Shown piece after piece: positions 59,408 through 64,000 of a stretch of DNA of 64,000 bases. Source of the DNA: Nematostella vectensis. Its lineage: Eukaryota > Cnidaria > Anthozoa > Actiniaria > Edwardsiidae. Both the position numbers and the translations under genes were made by a program. The stretch is from contig NC_064036.1 of the NCBI RefSeq assembly GCF_932526225.1, forward strand, positions 6,455,519 to 6,519,518, given 5' to 3'. The notes under the pieces are model-generated. The model was not told the DNA's origin. It ran no database searches and saw nothing but the letters and a program-made list of their open reading frames with translations. Positions within the stretch are counted from its first letter, which is position 1, and every line of letters starts with the position of its first letter.

Positions 59408-62124
59408 TTCGCGCTTGTCGGCATTGAACCGCGCGCGTGGTCACCTTCGAGAATGTGGCGGCTTGTAAATTAATGACGTAAACAATTCTTAGAATTGAAA
59501 TGTAAAGGCCTTTACGCAAGAACTTGTTTTCGTCCTGGGGAGAGAGCGCTCTAAGTCGAATTCTCTAGGACAGCTGAATGAGCTTGGCACAAGATCTTGT
59601 TTTCATCCTAGGCGATTGCGCATTAAGTTGAATCTTTTAGGGCAGTTGAGTTTACTTTGGCTTGAGTTTGGCGCAAATATTTTTTTTTCTCCCGGAGAGT
59701 GCACTTGAAGTTGCGCAGAGGGGTTTTGACTTGCTCCTAAATCAGGCATTACCAGTGTTGTGTTTCCACCTTTAACCCATTGACTCCTGGCTTTTTTGGA
59801 GCTGAATTTACAAAAAAACAGACTGAAAACAGATACCTCCCCCCCTATTCTGAGTTTTATACAGCCCGTCAAAGTCAAACACAGCTGCACCTAGTCAGCG
59901 GTATCCAAGCTTTCCAACAGTGCTTTGCGGTCTCCACTTTTAATACCTCGTCGTTGTGCTGAAGCCAGCACAAGTTGATGGTTGCTTGTAATTTTCATCA
60001 AAAATACAGCTATGAGCATATTAGGAGTGTCTCAGGACATCATGAAGTCTTTTGGGGCATAATTGAGTGCTTTGCTTATGGATATTTGCAAGCAAAGGTG
60101 GATTCATGATGATTTTTTCTTGTTTGGCTTTGCCCGGATGAGAAAATAATTTTCTAATGAATCACCACAGCTCTCCTAAATGCTGTCTTTTCTGAAACCA
60201 AATTGATTCCAAAATTGTTTACACTGCTATTCTAGGTCTGTATGAGCTGGAATTGATTTGTTTGGCTTCGGGGTGAAAATACTTATTAAAAAACATCTGA
60301 CTTTGGGGAGAGGAGTGTTGTTTTCCCATGGATCTCCCAGAATGCTTTGCAATACGTAAAGATATTTTCGTGGTTGTACAATCCTTTAAGGAATGGACAT
60401 TGTGTTTTGAGGCCAAGGAAATGTACCTGGAGGGTCAGAATAAAGGTATCTATTTGTGTCTTGAGCTGTGTTTGCTGATCTCTCTCCCTTGTGTGGTATT
60501 TTGAGTGTTTTATTGAGAGGGGTGATTCTGCTTTTCTCTCCTTGTTCGATTTGAGATTTGTCAAAGAACCTGTGCTATTATTTGGCTTAAGAGTAGATGC
60601 CAACACCTTGGTTGGATGCATATCTGCAAGACCATTTATCCCTTAGACTGATGCCTGAGTATCTTCATCTTGTTGTGTTTATTTTGAATTTATGAATTTT
60701 TTGGGTTGTGGGTACTTCCCAAAGCCGGTACAGGCCGGTTGAGGGGTCAATGTGTTTACTGACTACCATCTCATTCAACCATTTCCAGAGTACTGCGGAT
60801 CGCAATGTTTCACCCGATCAGAATGATCATTTGGAAGAGAAACAACTTTGTGTAAAAAAAAAAAAAAAAAATATTCGCGTTAAGGTCAAAGATAATTGCA
60901 CCGAAAAACTCTCAATAACAAGACACGGAGTTTCAGGTCTAAAACATTTTATTCATTATACAAAAACATTGTGTACATAATCAGTGTGAACAATGCTAAT
61001 TAGCGACGACTGCGAATGATTCAAAACGATTGGCAAACAGATAAGTGTTAGCTCAATTGCCGGCTCCGTTTTCAAAGGGTTCAGTTCATTTTACCCATAA
61101 CACCAGCGAAAATGTCATAATATTTGTTAAATTCACTGATGTATAGATGAACAAGTGGAGGCTTTTTGAATTATTTAGGTCAATCTAGCGATGAAAACAG
61201 CAACAACGCAATTCATCCATGGGTCGGCGAGTTGTCCCTTATGCTAAATTCTCAGGGGGCTGTGTTTACAAACCAATCCACGTCATGTCCATGCTGCCCT
61301 GGTTCTAGAGCCTCGACCATCTTAATTTAGTGGCCAGCGGAGCTCAGTGCCGTCGCAAGCTCGCTGGCCACTAAATTGAGAGACGTTCGAGGCTCTGGAA
61401 CCAGAACATAAATGCTAATTTCTTTCACTTTTGCATACAGCTCTAGTAGTGTTTGTATGGTGATGTTCCAAAAGCCTAACCAAACGAAAAAGGCGGAAAA
61501 CGTCCACGGCGGGTCAGCACTCAAGGCCTAAAACGCTATGCGACAGACTCGTCAATTTATACGTCCGTCTATACATTGTAGTCCCGTGGAACAGAGGAAC
61601 GCAGCTCGAGTTGAGTAAAAAGGGAGCGTGAGTTCGAATGAGCGGAATCCCACTGTATTTTGGATATTAGTCTCTAGTCACACTAGTGTTTTATCATGCT
61701 GTATTCTGATTGGTTGACCTACTAGTGGACCATCAGTTATATTCTATAAGTTAGTGAGAGGTAACGGATTTGAAAGAAAAAAAGGCATATGACTAGACCA
61801 GATCTAATTAGCCTACTTATGTGATTTGACTATAACAGTTAGTCCAACCGCCTTCACGGCTATCGCCTTTGTCCTCACGGGCTAATAACTCGCGGATTGA
61901 ATCAACGAAAATTGCTAAACAATAAGCGAATGTGAGCGGTACCTGACGAAACAGGAATCAGAGCTAATGGCAAATGGCATATGAAGAACAGTGAGTATAC
62001 AAGGCTAATTGTTCCTCTTCATACCACGCCCTTGTTCTGTAATGCACATATACTGCGCACATACTGCGCGGACGAGTTCTGCGTGGAGGTATACCGGACT
62101 TCTCAGTAGACCAATGAAGCGTCC
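59408..62124. other. Spacer between the discoidin/Kazal gene and NOLC1
   Basis: It carries the promoter side of the discoidin/Kazal gene and the 3' flank of NOLC1. At about 59515-59720 there are three diverged units sharing CTTGTTTTC(G/A)TCCT. At about 59770-59960 there is probably dispersed repetitive sequence. The frame at 60286-60621 (minus) has no recognisable domain. A long hairpin lies at 61299-61404. Confidence 0.45.
61299..61404. repeat. Long imperfect hairpin (about 46 bp per arm)
   Basis: The left arm starts CTGGTTCTAGAGCCTCGA and contains AATTTAGTGGCCAGCG. The right arm is its complement with a few mismatches and a single-base bulge, around a loop of about 13 nt. The bulged, long-arm form resembles a microRNA-type precursor, though a MITE core is also possible. 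Confidence 0.75.
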
Positions 62125-62225
62125 TCAATCACTGTCAAACTTGATGGAGTTCACGCTCGTATTGATGTTCCCTCCGCGGTAACTTCCTCTTTTCTTCTTC
62201 GTCTTCTCGTGTCGGAATGATTTTC
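62125..62225 (-). CDS. NOLC1: Terminal coding exon of NOLC1/Nopp140 (C-terminal SRP40 domain)
   Basis: After a strong acceptor (a T-rich tract then GCAG at 62226-62229), the exon reads [19 protein letters not shown] and ends VNSIKFDSD before the stop at 62125-62127. This is the highly conserved C-terminus of Nopp140/NOLC1, a nucleolar and Cajal-body chaperone of box C/D and H/ACA snoRNPs. The first glycine codon is split across the junction. The rest of the gene must lie above the LINE in the upstream intron, mostly or wholly beyond 64000. The exon is too short to appear as a long reading frame, but the motif match is specific. Confidence 0.9.
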
Positions 62226-62454
62226 CTGCAAAAAAAAAATAATAATAGCATAATGGTTAAAAGTTCGCTGTAAACTTATGGCAGGGCGCCGAATCCTTCT
62301 AATTTACAGCAAATCTAATGTAATTAAAGGCATGGTTAGGGTGATTATTTTTCCTTTATCTTTTTTTCTTATCTTCTCTATGGTGGGAAGTATCTGCCTT
62401 CGCCAATGCGTATATAGTAATGCTTTGTTGTAGCGCTAATAAAGAGTTATAAAT

Positions 62455-64000
62455 ATAAATAATTTATTGATTTCTAAAGCGCGTTCTAACATGACAAGAT
62501 GATCGAACGCGCTTTACAATATATAGGATAGAACATAGGATATAATTACAATAAAATGTGGCAGATTAATTACAAAAAAATGATATATATATATATATAT
62601 AACTAATAAATATAAAATTTGAATAAAATATAACTATGGAGGACAATATCGGTCAAGAACTTAAAGGTTAAAAGCCTCCTTAAATAAGAAAGGTTTAAGC
62701 TGCGTTTTAAAGTTTGAAATATTTTTACCATTGCTAATTTCAAGAGGGAGGCTGTTCCATAGCTTAGGCGCGGATATCTCAAACGAGCGGTCACCGAAAG
62801 TGACTAAAGACTTAATTCTGGGCGGTTGGAGCTTTCCTCCACTGTTCGATCTTAGATTATACGCAGAATGTGGTTTTATTGTAACAAGTTCGCTTAAATA
62901 TTGTGGTGCGATTCCGTGGATAGCCTTAAACGTTAATAGTAATATTTTAAACTTTACTCTAAACTCAACGGGGAGCCAGTGTAGCTGCCTAAGGAGTGGT
63001 GTTGTGTGGCTGCGTCTACTCTCACAGATGATAAGTCGTGCAGCTGCATTTTGAACTCGTTGTACTTTAGTGAGCTGGTATGCAGGTAGGCCATACAATA
63101 AGCTATTACTATAGTCTACCCGACTCGTGACAAATGCATGCACCAATGTCTGAGAGGTACGTATTCTTCTGATATTATGAAGGTGGAAAAACGACGCACT
63201 ACAGGTCTTTGTGATGTGTGTAGCCATTGAGAATGTCTCGTCAAACCAGGATCCCAGATTTCTAACAGGCGTGGATTTCATTATCACATCATCACCTACG
63301 CTTATCCCAGCGATGTTAACCTTTAGCAGTTGCTGTCGAGTCCCGATAATCATGAATTCCGTTTTCTTGTCGTTTAGCATAAGGGAGTTCTTACGCGCCC
63401 ATAATCTGACGTCGGCGATGCAGTTCTGCGTGGATTCCATAGCTTTCTCTTGGCTTGACGTACCAGAGGGACTGAACGACAGATATAACTGGAAATCATC
63501 GGCATAGGAGTGCGCCATAGGTAGATGCTTATCGATGACCTCAAGCAGACTGCTAACGTACACATTAAACAACAGTGGTCCGAGACAGGAGCCCTGTGGT
63601 ACACCTTCAATATAGACACGCTGTGTGCGTCCTGACAGGTAAGACCTGAACCAACTAAGAGCAGTTTCGTTCACTCCGAGCCTATTCTGTAGGCGATGAA
63701 GCAGTGTGGTGTGGTAAACAGTATCAAAGGCGGAACGTGAAATCAAGCAGTACCAGCAGGGGTGGTCTGCTGTCTGTTCATGCTAAGAAGAATGTCATTG
63801 CGAACTCTCAGGGGAGCCGTCTCGGTGCTATGGTTTTTCAGATACGAGGACTGGAACATTGGGTAGAGGCCATGTCGATGCATATGGTCTTGTAGCTGAA
63901 GAGCCGCCGCGGTTTCAGTCAGTTTAGAGGCATAAGCCAAGTTGCTGACCGGGCGAAGATTGGCTTTGGTTTGCTCAAGGCCTTCCTTCTTTAGCAAGGG
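62455..64000 (-). mobile_element. CR1/L2-like LINE, frameshifted and incomplete, in a NOLC1 intron
   Basis: A reverse transcriptase region (63746-62661, minus) carries AFDTVYHTTLLHRLQNRLGV, GVPQGSCLGPLLFNVYVSSL and the catalytic SYADDFQLYL, followed by the usual thumb region and C-terminal end. The upstream part (63997-63743, NLRPVSNL and the expected palm start) is in another frame. At about 63730-63775 the sequence passes through all three frames, so at least two indels break the protein. The 3' end has a hairpin of AAAGCGCGTT and AACGCGCTTT (about 62475-62515) and an AT repeat. The 5' part continues past the window end. Confidence 0.85.

Noticed and set aside
60286-60621. 111-codon minus-strand frame
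   Set aside because: No recognisable domain and no splice or promoter context.

Overview
This window is animal nuclear DNA. It holds intron-rich genes on both strands with GT-AG boundaries, one tRNA gene and many mobile elements. The gene set is a chitin synthase with two SAM domains, complexin with a CAAX box, a TBC RabGAP, an F-box/LRR protein, a discoidin/Kazal membrane protein and the last exon of NOLC1/Nopp140. Together with hammerhead-ribozyme retrozymes this fits a cnidarian, most likely an anthozoan such as a Nematostella-like sea anemone. The organism is an inference from gene content, not from a database match. All splice models were built by hand from splice sites and frame. In each complete model the exon lengths sum to a multiple of three.

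Layout. Positions 1-2332 hold nothing I can name. 2333-9855 (minus) is a 13-exon gene for a ~1,156-residue F-box/leucine-rich-repeat protein with a zinc ribbon. 11038-13722 is a decayed non-LTR retrotransposon. 15228-15959 is a hammerhead-ribozyme retrozyme insertion between 15-bp target duplications. 16937-34367 (plus) is a 22-exon chitin synthase of 1,520 residues. 36610-42682 (minus) is a 10-exon TBC-domain RabGAP. 43513-47245 is a 3.7-kb element with long terminal inverted repeats and a 10-bp target duplication, lying just upstream of a single-exon complexin gene (47408-47773). 49733-50002 (minus) encodes a small secreted cysteine-rich protein next to tRNA-Leu(CAG) at 50076-50158. 54982-59407 (minus) is an 8-exon type I membrane protein with a discoidin domain and a Kazal domain. 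62125-62225 (minus) is the terminal coding exon of NOLC1, whose upstream intron holds a broken CR1/L2-like LINE reaching the window end.

The genes are independent eukaryotic units, not an operon. Chitin synthase makes extracellular chitin, the RabGAP and complexin act in membrane traffic and exocytosis, the F-box protein would recruit ubiquitination substrates, and NOLC1 acts in nucleolar snoRNP biogenesis.

Two observations stand out. First, the minus strand at 15228-15959 carries two identical type I hammerhead ribozymes 354 nt apart, which is the arrangement expected of a retrozyme that produces a 354-nt circular RNA. Second, in two unrelated genes (chitin synthase and the RabGAP) several intronic tandem arrays begin or end exactly on a splice site and repeat the exon-intron junction itself, giving arrays of decoy donor sites. 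Miniature inverted-repeat elements lie in or beside several of these arrays, and one sits within the donor consensus of chitin synthase exon 3.
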